DNA from: Bacteroidota bacterium
Lineage (GTDB): Bacteria; Bacteroidota; Bacteroidia; Chitinophagales; Chitinophagaceae
Assembly: GCA_023422835.1 (NCBI GenBank)
Contig: JAFAGI010000012.1
Coordinates: forward strand, 310,001 to 374,000
Direction: 5' to 3'
Length of the DNA stretch: 64,000 nucleotides
The notes beneath the pieces were generated by a model. That model did no database searches. It saw only the letters and a list, made by a program, of their open reading frames with translations, and was not told the DNA's origin. How positions within the stretch are numbered: position 1 is the stretch's first letter; every line of letters starts with the position of its first letter. Positions 17,133-26,050 of the stretch are shown here, one piece after another. Both the position numbers and the translations under genes were made by a program.

Positions 17133-19676
17133 TTATTCTGCATTGCTCTGAGCAGACGCATCCTGGGTTTCTTTGTTACTCTCCACATCAAAGATTATTT
17201 TTCCCTGCTCTTTATCAAAGTGGGCAATGATCTTATCGCCTTCGGTAATGGTATTGTTCAGGATTTCTTCAGCCAAAGGATCTTCCAGGTATTTCTGGAT
17301 CGCGCGGTGTAGTGGCCTTGCACCAAATTGTACATCATAGCCTTTTTCAGCAATATAATCTTTTGCTTCATCGGATATTTCCAGCGTGTAACCCAGGCCA
17401 TGCATACGTTTGTATACGCCCTTCATAATAATATCAATGATCTGGAATATATCTTCCTTGGTAAGGGAATTAAAGATCACCACATCATCAATACGGTTAA
17501 GGAATTCAGGGGAGAATGTACGCTTCAGCGCTTTTTCAATCACCGCTTTATTATTTTCTTCCTGGCTTTGCACCTTTGCCTGGGTTGCGAAGCCAACTCC
17601 ATCACCAAACTCCTTCAACTGGCGCACACCAATGTTGGAAGTCATGATGATCAATGTATTTTTAAAATCCACCTTTCTGCCCATACCGTCGGTAAGCTGC
17701 CCGTCGTCCAATACCTGCAATAAAATGTTGTAGATATCAGGATGTGCTTTTTCTATCTCGTCAAACAAAATTACGCTGTAGGGTTTCCTGCGTACGCGCT
17801 CTGTAAGCTGGCCACCTTCTTCATAGCCTACATACCCCGGAGGTGCACCTATGAGGCGGGATACAGAGAATTTCTCCATGTACTCACTCATATCAATACG
17901 TACCAGCGCATCTTCGCTGTCGAAAATATTGCGCGCCAAGGCACGTGCCAATTCGGTTTTTCCTACACCTGTAGGACCGAGGAAGATAAATGTTCCGATT
18001 GGTTTTTTCGGATCTTTCAGGCCTACCCTGTTGCGCTGTATGGCTTTTACAACTTTGGAAATAGCTTCATCCTGCCCGATAACCATCCCGCGCATGGCGT
18101 CGCCCATTTTCCTTAGTTTTTGATTCTCTGCTTCTACCATGCGTTTTACGGGTATGCCCGTCATCATGCTGATCACTTCCGCAATGGCCTCTTCATCAAT
18201 TGGGTAGCGCGTGTGCTTGCTCTCTTCTTCCCATTTTTCCTTGGCTGTTTCCAACTCCTGCTGCAGTTTTTTTTCGGTGTCCCGCAATGCTGCAGCTTCT
18301 TCAAAACGCTGGTTTTTTACAACCTTGTTTTTTTCTTCTTTTATTTCTTCAATATTCTTTTCCAGGTCAAGAATATTTTGAGGCACATGTATATTTTTCA
18401 GATGCACCCGCGCGCCAACTTCGTCCATTACATCAATTGCCTTATCAGGCAAAAGCCGGTCTGTCATGTAGCGGTCGCTGAGTTTTACACAGGCGTCAAT
18501 AGCATCATTTGAGTAGGTAACGCTATGGTACTCTTCGTATTTTGGTTTGATGTTGTTGAGTATCTGTATGGTTTCGTCTACCGTAGGCGGCTCTATCAGA
18601 ACTTTCTGGAAGCGCCGGTCTAAAGCGCCATCTTTCTCGATATGCATGCGGTATTCATCTAGTGTGCTGGCGCCGATACATTGTAATTCTCCTCTCGCCA
18701 AAGCAGGTTTGAAAATGTTGCTGGCATCCAGTGAGCCGCTGGCGCCGCCTGCTCCCACGATGGTGTGGATCTCATCAATGAAGAGGATCACATCACGGTT
18801 TTTCTCCAGCTCATTCATAATGGCTTTCATGCGTTCTTCAAACTGGCCACGGTATTTTGTACCGGCAACCAGCGCCGCAAGGTCAAGAGAGATCACTCTT
18901 TTATCAAACAATACACGGCTCACTTTACGCTCAACAATACGCAAGGCCAAGCCTTCTACAATAGCGGTTTTACCAACGCCCGGCTCACCGATGAGTATAG
19001 GATTGTTCTTTTTCCTGCGTGAAAGGATCTGCGATACACGCTCAATTTCTTTCTCCCTTCCAACAATAGGATCCAGGTTACCGGCCTCAGCTATCTTGGT
19101 AATGTCGCGTCCGAAGCTGTCCAGTACGGGTGTTTTACTTTTAGATGCGCCTGTGCCGCGTGCCTGCCTTTGCTGAGACTGGCGTGCCTGCTCTTCAAAA
19201 TCATCTTCACCCTCGTCTGAATATTCCGCAGTGAAATCATTCTTTGTTACGCCTACATTGTTTAAAAAATTTTCGTAATCAACGTTAAGCTGGTTCAATA
19301 TCTGGGTAGCGGCATTCTCATTGTTTTTGAGAATGGACAGCATTAGATGTTCCGCTTCAATCTGTGAGCTCTTGAGTGATTTGGCTTCCAGCACGGTAAT
19401 GCGTATCACTCTTTCTGCCTGTTTGGTCAGCGGTAAGCTGTGAATGTTCATAATGTTCCTGCCGCTTCTGTCTTTCACTGCATCTTCCACCCTGTCGCGC
19501 AGGTTGGTAACGTCTACATCCATTTGCTCCAATATCTTTACAGCCGAATTTTGCTTTTCTTTGATAATGCCCAGCAGGAGGTGTTCAATCCCGATGAAAT
19601 CATTTCCCAGCCTCAATGCCTCTTCCCTGCTGAAGGAGATCACCTCTTTTAATTGTAATGAAAAATTATTATCCAT
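17133..19676 (-). CDS. clpC: ClpC-type ATPase of the Clp protease
   Basis: This Hsp100 unfoldase feeds substrates to the ClpP protease. In order, the 847-aa protein has two Clp-N repeats (about 1-145), AAA+ domain 1 with Walker A GEPGVGKT and Walker B VILFIDEIH, a UVR-type middle segment (RFEEAAALRDTEKKLQQE), and AAA+ domain 2 with GPTGVGKTELAR and ILFDEIEKAH. The GVGF loop that docks ClpP is present (near GDGVGFAT). The length and UVR region indicate ClpC rather than ClpA or ClpB. It is monocistronic. ClpP is not in the window. Confidence 0.95.
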   Translation of the reverse strand: MDNNFSLQLKEVISFSREEALRLGNDFIGIEHLLLGIIKEKQNSAVKILEQMDVDVTNLRDRVEDAVKDRSGRNIMNIHSLPLTKQAERVIRITVLEAKSLKSSQIEAEHLMLSILKNNENAATQILNQLNVDYENFLNNVGVTKNDFTAEYSDEGEDDFEEQARQSQQRQARGTGASKSKTPVLDSFGRDITKIAEAGNLDPIVGREKEIERVSQILSRRKKNNPILIGEPGVGKTAIVEGLALRIVERKVSRVLFDKRVISLDLAALVAGTKYRGQFEERMKAIMNELEKNRDVILFIDEIHTIVGAGGASGSLDASNIFKPALARGELQCIGASTLDEYRMHIEKDGALDRRFQKVLIEPPTVDETIQILNNIKPKYEEYHSVTYSNDAIDACVKLSDRYMTDRLLPDKAIDVMDEVGARVHLKNIHVPQNILDLEKNIEEIKEEKNKVVKNQRFEEAAALRDTEKKLQQELETAKEKWEEESKHTRYPIDEEAIAEVISMMTGIPVKRMVEAENQKLRKMGDAMRGMVIGQDEAISKVVKAIQRNRVGLKDPKKPIGTFIFLGPTGVGKTELARALARNIFDSEDALVRIDMSEYMEKFSVSRLIGAPPGYVGYEEGGQLTERVRRKPYSVILFDEIEKAHPDIYNILLQVLDDGQLTDGMGRKVDFKNTLIIMTSNIGVRQLKEFGDGVGFATQAKVQSQEENNKAVIEKALKRTFSPEFLNRIDDVVIFNSLTKEDIFQIIDIIMKGVYKRMHGLGYTLEISDEAKDYIAEKGYDVQFGARPLHRAIQKYLEDPLAEEILNNTITEGDKIIAHFDKEQGKIIFDVESNKETQDASAQSNAE

Positions 19677-19802
19677 GAAGTATTTTTCCTTTTTTATTTA
19701 GATGCTTTTAGGAAGTATTAATTTAATTTTGACTAAGGTAACCGAATAGGATTATTTTAGCAGAATTATTATCAGAAAATTACATTAATACAATAACAAG
19801 CT

Positions 19803-20183
19803 ATGCAAATCAAAATTGATACCAAAGAGAAATTCAATGTTTTAACCCCACTAAAGGATCATTTTACTGACAATATAGCATATGAATTAAATGAAAAAGT
19901 GAAGGAAATACTCCTGTCAGGCAATAAAAATATCATTATTGACCTTAAAAATGTACTAACAATCGGAAGTGAAAAATTAAATACCCTGGCCGAAATGCAT
20001 AGAAAGGTTTATTCAGAAAACGCTTCTATGGTAATCTGCAATATACAACCGGAAATAAAAAGACAATTGACCCATGCAAATTTATGGGATAATTTAAATA
20101 TTACGCCGACCGAAAGCGAAGCATGGGATATGGTGCAAATGGAAGAAATGGAAAGGGAAATGTTTGCTGAAGATGAAGAATAA
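19803..20183 (+). CDS. STAS-domain protein, 126 aa
   Basis: The small protein has the STAS fold pattern: strands, then NIIIDLKNVLTIGSEKLNTLAEMHR and SMVICNIQPEIKRQL, with an acidic tail. STAS proteins act as anti-anti-sigma factors or modules in partner switching. The key position in IDLKNVLTIGSEKL has Ser near the phosphorylatable site, but no kinase is nearby. The gene overlaps the mutY start by 11 nt, so translation is probably coupled. Its role is unknown. Confidence 0.8.
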   Translation: MQIKIDTKEKFNVLTPLKDHFTDNIAYELNEKVKEILLSGNKNIIIDLKNVLTIGSEKLNTLAEMHRKVYSENASMVICNIQPEIKRQLTHANLWDNLNITPTESEAWDMVQMEEMEREMFAEDEE

Positions 20184-21231
20184 GCCAGCGCGTTTCAGAA
20201 AAAATTTACTCTCTTGGAATGAAACCTCCAACAAACGCTCAATGCCGTGGAAAGGTGTAAAAGACCCTTATAAAATCTGGCTGAGCGAAATTATACTGCA
20301 ACAAACCCGCGTAGAACAAGGCCGCAAATACTATGAAAGTTTCCTGGAAGCATTCCCCGCCATTGGCGACCTGGCAAAAGCCGGTGATGAAAGCGTATTC
20401 AAACTCTGGGAGGGCCTGGGCTACTACAACCGCTGCAAAAACCTGCTGAAAACTGCACGCGTAATCTATTTTGAAAAAGGAGGCAGCTTTCCTGATGCTT
20501 ATGAAGATATCATTCAGCTGAAAGGTATAGGGCCTTACACGGCCGCTGCTATGTTGTCTTTTGCATTCAACAAGCCTTATGCGGTTGTAGATGGCAATGT
20601 GTTCAGGGTACTGGCAAGAATTTACGGCATTAATACACCTATAGACAGTAAGGAAGGAAAAAAATATTTCACTGATCTGGCACACCAGAACCTGGACAAA
20701 AAATTGCCAGGAGTTTACAACCAGGCAATCATGGATTTTGGGGCAACAGTTTGCAAGCCTGCTAAGCCCGAGTGCAACAATTGTATAATGAATAGCTTTT
20801 GCGCAGCCTACCTGAATGGCCTGGTCAATCACCTGCCCGTAAAGGAAAATATTATCCGGAAGAAGATCAGGCACCTGACCTGGTTAAAAATAAGCGCAGG
20901 CAATAAAGTGCTGATCTATAAAAGAACAGCAAACGATATATGGCAAAACCTCTATGAATTTTACCTGGTAGAAAAAGAGGAGAAGACCGACTGGAATATT
21001 GAGTCAGTGAAAGATTTCTGTAACCATGTTTTTAGCATGAACCCGAAGCAAATAAATATTCTTCCTAAAACACAACAGCAGCTTACACATCAAAAGATCA
21101 AAGCGCAGATCATAGAAATTGATTTTACAGAGGCGCCAGGTACACTACATGCGCAACAATGGGTGGAAGAAGATGTGCTGAAACAGTTTGCTTTTCCCAA
21201 ACTATTGGCTGCCTACCTCTATGAGCCATGA
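20173..21231 (+). CDS. mutY: A/G-specific adenine DNA glycosylase
   Basis: Removes adenine mispaired with 8-oxoguanine. The catalytic Glu is in WLSEIILQQTRVEQG. The helix-hairpin-helix LKGIGPYTAAA is followed by the catalytic Asp in AVVDGNVFRVLARI. The [4Fe-4S] cluster motif is C-X6-C-X2-C-X5-C (CKPAKPECNNCIMNSFC). A NUDIX-like C-terminal domain that recognises 8-oxoG occupies about 230-352. I chose ATG at 20173 over the TTG three codons earlier. It overlaps the STAS gene by 11 nt. Confidence 0.95.
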   Translation: MKNKPARFRKNLLSWNETSNKRSMPWKGVKDPYKIWLSEIILQQTRVEQGRKYYESFLEAFPAIGDLAKAGDESVFKLWEGLGYYNRCKNLLKTARVIYFEKGGSFPDAYEDIIQLKGIGPYTAAAMLSFAFNKPYAVVDGNVFRVLARIYGINTPIDSKEGKKYFTDLAHQNLDKKLPGVYNQAIMDFGATVCKPAKPECNNCIMNSFCAAYLNGLVNHLPVKENIIRKKIRHLTWLKISAGNKVLIYKRTANDIWQNLYEFYLVEKEEKTDWNIESVKDFCNHVFSMNPKQINILPKTQQQLTHQKIKAQIIEIDFTEAPGTLHAQQWVEEDVLKQFAFPKLLAAYLYEP

Positions 21232-21269
21232 TTGTTTGCGGCTTACACCCTTCTTATGGTGGAAATGAT

Positions 21270-21277
21270 TAAATTTG
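21270..21277 (+). promoter_or_regulatory. -7 box before the UbiA-like gene
   Basis: TAAATTTG fits TAnnTTTG and ends seven bases before the ATG at 21284. It rules out the TTG inside it (21275) as a start codon and suggests a very short or absent leader. No -33 element is evident. Confidence 0.4.
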
Positions 21278-21283
21278 CAACGT

Positions 21284-22168
21284 ATGCAAACAGTTAAAAA
21301 TTACCTGTCTTTAGTAAAATTCTCACACACTATTTTCGCGATGCCTTTCGCGATGATAGGTTTTACTTTGGGCGTAATGCAGCCGGTAGCCAAAACTTAT
21401 ACTACAACGGAGATCGTTGTGAAACTGTTGCTGGTATTGGCCTGTATGGTTACAGCCAGGAGCGCTGCGATGGGTTTTAACCGTTATCTTGACCGCAGCT
21501 TTGATGAAAAAAATCCAAGGACAGCCATTCGCGAAATACCCAAAGGCATTATCTCTCCCAACAATGCATTGCGTTTTGTGATCATCAATTGCCTGCTGTT
21601 TACGACTGCTACTTTTTTTATCAATAAAATGTGTTTTTATCTGTCGCCTGTAGCCTTATTTGTGATATTGTTTTACAGCTATACCAAAAGATTCACTTCG
21701 CTTTGCCACCTGGTACTGGGACTGGGGCTTTCACTTGCACCCATAGGCGCTTTCCTGGCCGTGACGGGAAGTTGGGAAAATAGTTTTATTCCTGTGCTGC
21801 TTTCCTTTGCCGTTATATTCTGGGTAAGCGGATTCGATATTATTTACGCTATGCAGGATGTGGACTTTGACCAGTCGCAGCAACTACATTCCATACCCAC
21901 AGCATTGGGCAAAAGGAGTGCATTAAATTTTTCAATATTACTACATATATTATCAGCGGCCTGTGTGGTTGTGATAGGTTTTTTTGCAAATGTACACTGG
22001 CTCTACTGGATTGGTGTAGCGGTGTTTATAGGTATGCTTGTCTACCAGCATTCACTGGTAAAACCAAATGACCTGCGCAAAGTAAATATTGCATTCATGA
22101 CTGCCAACGGCATCGCCAGCATTGTTTTTGCTGCGTTTGTAATCGCAGACCTGGTAATGCTCTCTTAA
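21284..22168 (+). CDS. UbiA-family prenyltransferase
   Basis: This integral membrane enzyme joins a polyprenyl chain to an aromatic acceptor, probably in quinone synthesis. The 294-aa protein has about eight to nine hydrophobic segments. The two Asp-rich magnesium motifs are present: NRYLDRSFD (first) and DIIYAMQDVDFD (second). Automatic annotation would call this 4-hydroxybenzoate octaprenyltransferase, yet Bacteroidota mostly make menaquinone, so the acceptor is uncertain (an MqnP-like role is possible). It lies 52 nt after mutY and 25 nt before ruvX on the same strand. Confidence 0.85.
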   Translation: MQTVKNYLSLVKFSHTIFAMPFAMIGFTLGVMQPVAKTYTTTEIVVKLLLVLACMVTARSAAMGFNRYLDRSFDEKNPRTAIREIPKGIISPNNALRFVIINCLLFTTATFFINKMCFYLSPVALFVILFYSYTKRFTSLCHLVLGLGLSLAPIGAFLAVTGSWENSFIPVLLSFAVIFWVSGFDIIYAMQDVDFDQSQQLHSIPTALGKRSALNFSILLHILSAACVVVIGFFANVHWLYWIGVAVFIGMLVYQHSLVKPNDLRKVNIAFMTANGIASIVFAAFVIADLVMLS

Positions 22169-22193
22169 ATCTTCATTCATTACACAAGAAACT

Positions 22194-22616
22194 ATGGCGC
22201 GGATAATTTGTATTGATTATGGCGGAAAACGCACCGGCATTGCGGTTACAGACCCGTTGAAAATAATAGCCTCAGCGCTAACAACTATTGAAACAAGAAA
22301 TTTCATACCGTTCTTGAAACAATATTTTGATGAAAACGAAGTGGAATTGATCCTGATAGGCGAGCCTAAAAACTGGGACGACAGCGATACCCATGCCACG
22401 CCGCTGGTAAAAAAAGCAGTGGAACAATTGAAGAAAAATTTCCCGCAGATTCCGGTTGAAAAAGTAGACGAGCGGTACACTTCCAAACTGGCTTCGCAGG
22501 CAATGGTGGAAATGGGCATGAAGAAAAAGAACCGGCAAAAGAAAGAGAATGTAGACCAGATCGCAGCCACTATCATGTTGCAGGAGTATTTGAATAAATG
22601 CAGTCATGATATATAA
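22194..22616 (+). CDS. ruvX: RuvX/YqgF pre-16S rRNA nuclease family
   Basis: The 140-aa RNase H-like protein starts IICIDYGGKRTGIAVTD, which holds the first catalytic Asp. It then has LILIGEPKNWDDSD (Glu) and closes with KKENVDQIAATIMLQ (Asp). YqgF is described both as a Holliday junction resolvase-like protein and as a nuclease for the 5' end of 16S rRNA. It is the last gene before the restriction-modification cassette. Confidence 0.93.
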   Translation: MARIICIDYGGKRTGIAVTDPLKIIASALTTIETRNFIPFLKQYFDENEVELILIGEPKNWDDSDTHATPLVKKAVEQLKKNFPQIPVEKVDERYTSKLASQAMVEMGMKKKNRQKKENVDQIAATIMLQEYLNKCSHDI

Positions 22617-22671
22617 TAAATACAACATATGTAATATGGAGTATTGATTTATAAACACCAAGTATTTCTTA

Positions 22672-22679
22672 TAAATTTG
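22672..22679 (+). promoter_or_regulatory. -7 box of the restriction-modification operon
   Basis: TAAATTTG fits TAnnTTTG, 68 bp before the methyltransferase ATG. No -33 TTG at the right distance is seen. No controller (C-protein) gene is present. Confidence 0.4.
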
Positions 22680-22747
22680 CAATCAATCTAAACAAAAATT
22701 TGGATGAATCAAAGTAACACGTTATTTTGTGCTAAAATTATTAGCAT

Positions 22748-23839
22748 ATGAAAGTTGTTTCATTTTTTGCTGGTGCAGGAGGTCTTGACTTAGGTTTTGA
22801 GAAAGCGGGATTTGATGTAATTTGGGCAAACGAATATGATAAAGAAATTTGGGAAACATATGAAAAAAATCATAAGAATACGGTCTTAGATAGGCGTAGC
22901 ATTGCTGATATTTTATCCAATGAAGTTCCTGATTGCGATGGTATTATTGGTGGCCCTCCTTGTCAGAGTTGGTCGGAGGCGGGCTCTAAAAAAGGTATTG
23001 CTGATAAAAGAGGGCAACTTTTCTATGAATTTATGAGAATACTTGCAGATAAAAGACCAAAATTCTTTTTAGCTGAAAATGTATCTGGTATGTTGCTACC
23101 AACTCATAAGGATGCGCTTGCAAATATTAAACAAATGTTTACTGATATAGGATATAATCTGTCTTTTGAATTATTAAATGTATCTGACTTTGGCATTCCG
23201 CAAGACAGAAAACGAGTTTTTTTTATTGGATACAGGAAAGACCTAGGACTAAAATTCCAGTTCCCTAAACCCACTACACCGAAGAATAAGGTTACGTTAG
23301 AACAAGCTATTGGTGATCTAAAATCCACTGTATTGCCAGCAAGAGAAGGAAACTTAACTAATGGAGAAAATTGCATAATTCCAAATCATGAGTACATGAT
23401 TGGAGGATTTTCTTCGATTTTTATGTCAAGAAATAGAGTGCGGTCTTGGGATGAAGTTTCATTTACCATCCAAGCAGGTGGGCGCCATGCACCACTACAT
23501 CCTCAAGCACCTAAGATGAAATTTATCGAACAAAATATCAGAGAGTTTGTAAAAGGAAAGGAAGAATTGTATAGACGCCTATCTGTTAGAGAATGTGCAA
23601 GAATACAGACTTTTCCAGATAGTTTTGTTTTTCATTATGACAATGTCGTGGCTGGATACAAAATGATAGGAAATGCAGTCCCTGTACGTATGGGAAAAGT
23701 TTTAGCAAAAAAAATCTTCAATGATTTAAGTAATTTAAGAAATACAATAAATCCAAAATTCACAAAAGAGGGTATTTTTTTGAATGGACATTTTGTACGA
23801 CAGCGTATGCTTGAAATAGTAAATTCAATAAACCAATAA
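22748..23839 (+). CDS. DNA (cytosine-5) methyltransferase, M.HaeIII-like
   Basis: Methylates the inner cytosine of its site with S-adenosylmethionine and protects the host from the neighbouring nuclease. The ordered m5C motifs are all visible: I FFAGAGGLDLGF, IV GGPPCQSWSEAG with the catalytic Cys, VI ENVSG, VIII QDRKRVFFIGYR and X YKMIGNAVPV. The target-recognition region (IFMSRNRVRSWDE, then APLHPQAP) matches what I remember of M.HaeIII nearly residue for residue, which implies GGCC. The length of 363 aa fits. Its TAA overlaps the next ATG (TAATG), so translation is coupled. Confidence 0.93.
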   Translation: MKVVSFFAGAGGLDLGFEKAGFDVIWANEYDKEIWETYEKNHKNTVLDRRSIADILSNEVPDCDGIIGGPPCQSWSEAGSKKGIADKRGQLFYEFMRILADKRPKFFLAENVSGMLLPTHKDALANIKQMFTDIGYNLSFELLNVSDFGIPQDRKRVFFIGYRKDLGLKFQFPKPTTPKNKVTLEQAIGDLKSTVLPAREGNLTNGENCIIPNHEYMIGGFSSIFMSRNRVRSWDEVSFTIQAGGRHAPLHPQAPKMKFIEQNIREFVKGKEELYRRLSVRECARIQTFPDSFVFHYDNVVAGYKMIGNAVPVRMGKVLAKKIFNDLSNLRNTINPKFTKEGIFLNGHFVRQRMLEIVNSINQ

Positions 23840-24810
23840 TGGGAGAAAAAGCAACACAAACTACCAATGGTAAAGCATTCGAATACGCTTTGCTGAATGC
23901 ATTCTTGGAAAGATTAAAAATTATTACGGCTGTATCAGTTGTTGAAAACAATGCTTTTGAGACAGCACAGAAATGTTATAACTATTTTGGCAAAACAGAA
24001 AAAGGCCTATATGATTTAAACGCAAGCTTTGCCGTTAACTTTTTGATCGATTTAGAACCGCGTTTATCGAATGGGATAAGTAAAAAAGATATATTAGAGC
24101 TTGAAATTGTTTCTGACAAACTTGGTCAATCCGGTGACGTAAGAGATGTTTTGGCAGTACGTTCATTGCAAAAATGGGAAATTGGAATCTCAGCAAAAAA
24201 TAACCATCGTGCAGTAAAACATTCTCGTTTGTCAAACATTATAGACTTTGGCGAAAAATGGCTAAACGCGCCCTGCTCACCTCAATATTTTTTCGAGATA
24301 AATCCTATTTTTGATCGTTTAGCCAATATTAGACGTGAAAGTAAAGCCACCGCAGTATGGTCAGCTTTGGGTGATTACCATACTGCGGTTTACATACCCA
24401 TTCTTAACGCATTCAAAAAAGAACTTTTAAGACTAGACAGAGAGAACCCTAAAGTTGTAGCGCGAAAGTTGGTTGAATATTTAATAGGCAATCAAGATTT
24501 TTATAAAGTTATAAAAGGGGGAAATAAAGTTGAAATTCAATCTTACAATTTGCATGGAACCTTGAATTTACCTTTTCAAGATATTAAGCCAAAGATCAAA
24601 ATTCCGAAATTAAAACTCCCAAATAGATTGATTGAAATTGTTTATCAAGACAACTCTAAAACTACCTTGTTAGTTTCGCTAACTGAAGGTTGGCAAATAT
24701 CTTTTAGGATTCATAATGCAAGTTCGAAAATTGAACCTTCATTAAAGTTTGATATAAACTTGGTGTCTTCCCCTCACACGCTTTTCACAAATCACCTTAC
24801 CCTTGGCTAA
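23839..24810 (+). CDS. HaeIII-family type II restriction endonuclease
   Basis: The 323-aa protein begins with NGKAFEYALLNAF and carries the family block GDVRDVLAVRSLQKWEIGIS followed by AKNNHRAVKHSRLS and IDFGEKW. This block, with its Asp, Glu and His residues, is characteristic of the RE_HaeIII family, whose members cut GGCC. It lies directly after an M.HaeIII-like methyltransferase with a 1-nt overlap, which supports the same specificity. The gene is complete and looks functional. Confidence 0.88.
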   Translation: MGEKATQTTNGKAFEYALLNAFLERLKIITAVSVVENNAFETAQKCYNYFGKTEKGLYDLNASFAVNFLIDLEPRLSNGISKKDILELEIVSDKLGQSGDVRDVLAVRSLQKWEIGISAKNNHRAVKHSRLSNIIDFGEKWLNAPCSPQYFFEINPIFDRLANIRRESKATAVWSALGDYHTAVYIPILNAFKKELLRLDRENPKVVARKLVEYLIGNQDFYKVIKGGNKVEIQSYNLHGTLNLPFQDIKPKIKIPKLKLPNRLIEIVYQDNSKTTLLVSLTEGWQISFRIHNASSKIEPSLKFDINLVSSPHTLFTNHLTLG

Positions 24811-25270
24811 ACTAATATTTAAAACAACGAAAGAACGCTCAGAATTAATGAGCAAAATTCGTGGGATAAATACTCAACCTGAAATAGCACTTAGAAAACA
24901 ACTATGGAAACTCGGATTTCGCTATCGTCTTAATGTTTCCACACTAAAAGGAAAACCTGATATTGTTTTTAAAAAATATAAAGTAGTGGTTTTTGTTGAT
25001 GGTGAATTCTGGCATGGTTACAAATGGTCTGAAAAAAAACCTAGAATTAAGGCAAACCGTAAATATTGGATAAAAAAAATCGAAGGTAATATAGAAAGGG
25101 ATTTAGAGAATACAAATTCTCTGTTGTCTGATGGTTGGGTTGTAATTAGATTTTGGGAACATGAAATAAAAAAAAATTTATTAGGATGTGTAGGAAAAAT
25201 TGTTTCTGCATTGGAAGAAAATTCTCAAGGAACCCAAAGTATTTCGGAAAGCAGTGACAAACTTCAATAA
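24803..25270 (+). CDS. Vsr-type very short patch repair endonuclease
   Basis: Vsr nicks next to the T of T:G mismatches made when 5-methylcytosine deaminates, so it commonly accompanies m5C methyltransferases. The 155-aa protein has RSELMSKIRGINTQPE, LKGKPDIVFKKYK with the catalytic Asp, VFVDGEFWHGYKW, IERD and GWVVIRFWEHEI. It starts at TTG 24803, which overlaps the endonuclease stop by 8 nt. The next ATG, 24848, would cut into the conserved N-terminus. The zinc cysteines of E. coli Vsr are missing in the DGEFWHGYKW segment, so it belongs to the zinc-poor subgroup. Confidence 0.88.
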   Translation: MAKLIFKTTKERSELMSKIRGINTQPEIALRKQLWKLGFRYRLNVSTLKGKPDIVFKKYKVVVFVDGEFWHGYKWSEKKPRIKANRKYWIKKIEGNIERDLENTNSLLSDGWVVIRFWEHEIKKNLLGCVGKIVSALEENSQGTQSISESSDKLQ

Positions 25271-25336
25271 AGAATTTGTGGTAGGTTGCCTTGACTTTAA
25301 TACCCAGGCGCGTTCGTCTAAAAGAAATAACTTTCG

Positions 25337-25344
25337 TATTTTTG
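25337..25344 (+). promoter_or_regulatory. -7 box of def
   Basis: TATTTTTG fits TAnnTTTG, 17 bp before the def ATG. No matching -33 TTG. It lets def be expressed independently of the cassette upstream. Confidence 0.4.
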
Positions 25345-25361
25345 CAAGTCAAATTTGATGT

Positions 25362-25943
25362 ATGATTTTACCAATTACTGCGTACGGCATGCCCGTTTTG
25401 CGGAAAGTGTGCCGGGATATTTCGCCTGACTACCCGGATCTGGAAAAGTTGATTGAAGATATGTGGGAAACGCTGTATTATAGCAATGGCGTGGGTTTGG
25501 CAGCACCACAGGTGAACAGGGATATCAGGCTTTTCCTGGTTGACAGTACACAGGTGTTCGACAATAATGAAGATGATGCTGAAGTGCAGCATTACCCTGA
25601 CAAACCCGGCATTAAAAAAGTTTTTATCAACGCGAAAATTATGAATTACGAAGGAAGGGAATGGGCTTATAATGAAGGCTGCCTGAGCATACCGAAAGTG
25701 CGCGAAGATATCAATCGCCCGGAAACCATCGTTATAGAGTACTACGATGAGGCATTTAATAAACACACAGAAACCTTCAACGGGCTTACGGCTCGCGTAA
25801 TCCAGCATGAATACGACCACATAGAAGGCAAATTATTTATTGACTACCTGAAACCCTTGCGCAAAAAAATGCTGCAAAGAAAACTCAACGACATCAGCAA
25901 AGGCAAGGTGAGCGTGGATTACAGGATGATGTTCCCGAAATAA
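25362..25943 (+). CDS. def: Peptide deformylase
   Basis: Removes the formyl group from N-terminal formyl-methionine of new proteins. The three metal and active-site motifs are intact: GVGLAAPQV, EGCLSIP (metal Cys) and QHEYDHIEGKLF (two metal His and the catalytic Glu). The length of 193 aa is normal. It has its own -7 box and is followed after about 40 bp by a glycosyltransferase reading frame. Confidence 0.97.
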   Translation: MILPITAYGMPVLRKVCRDISPDYPDLEKLIEDMWETLYYSNGVGLAAPQVNRDIRLFLVDSTQVFDNNEDDAEVQHYPDKPGIKKVFINAKIMNYEGREWAYNEGCLSIPKVREDINRPETIVIEYYDEAFNKHTETFNGLTARVIQHEYDHIEGKLFIDYLKPLRKKMLQRKLNDISKGKVSVDYRMMFPK

Positions 25944-26050
25944 CAACTATAACCTAATCTGCATCAGACATCAGCAATACAACAAAAAATATCATAATCA
26001 TAGGCCCGGCCTATCCTTTACGCGGCGGGCTTGCTTCTTTTAATGAGCGC

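Larger units (their letters stand above)
22617..25300 (+). other. Restriction-modification cassette, probably GGCC-specific
   Basis: Three overlapping genes (methyltransferase, endonuclease, Vsr-like nuclease) form one unit that is visibly more AT-rich than its neighbours and uses more AT-ending codons. It lies between ruvX and def, two housekeeping genes I would expect to be closer together in this phylum. I see no integrase, terminal repeat or target duplication, so gain by homologous or illegitimate recombination is more likely than a mobile element. Confidence 0.75.

Noticed and set aside
18547..19176. 209-codon antisense frame inside clpC
   Set aside because: A shadow of the opposite strand: no protein-like composition and no promoter. 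The same applies to other long antisense frames within gyrA, PBP1A and glycosyltransferase genes.
21275..21283. TTG start three codons before the UbiA-like ATG
   Set aside because: The TTG is part of a TAnnTTTG box, so it is most likely promoter DNA.
22617..25300. Restriction cassette as an integrated mobile element
   Set aside because: No integrase, transposase, inverted ends or direct target repeats are visible.
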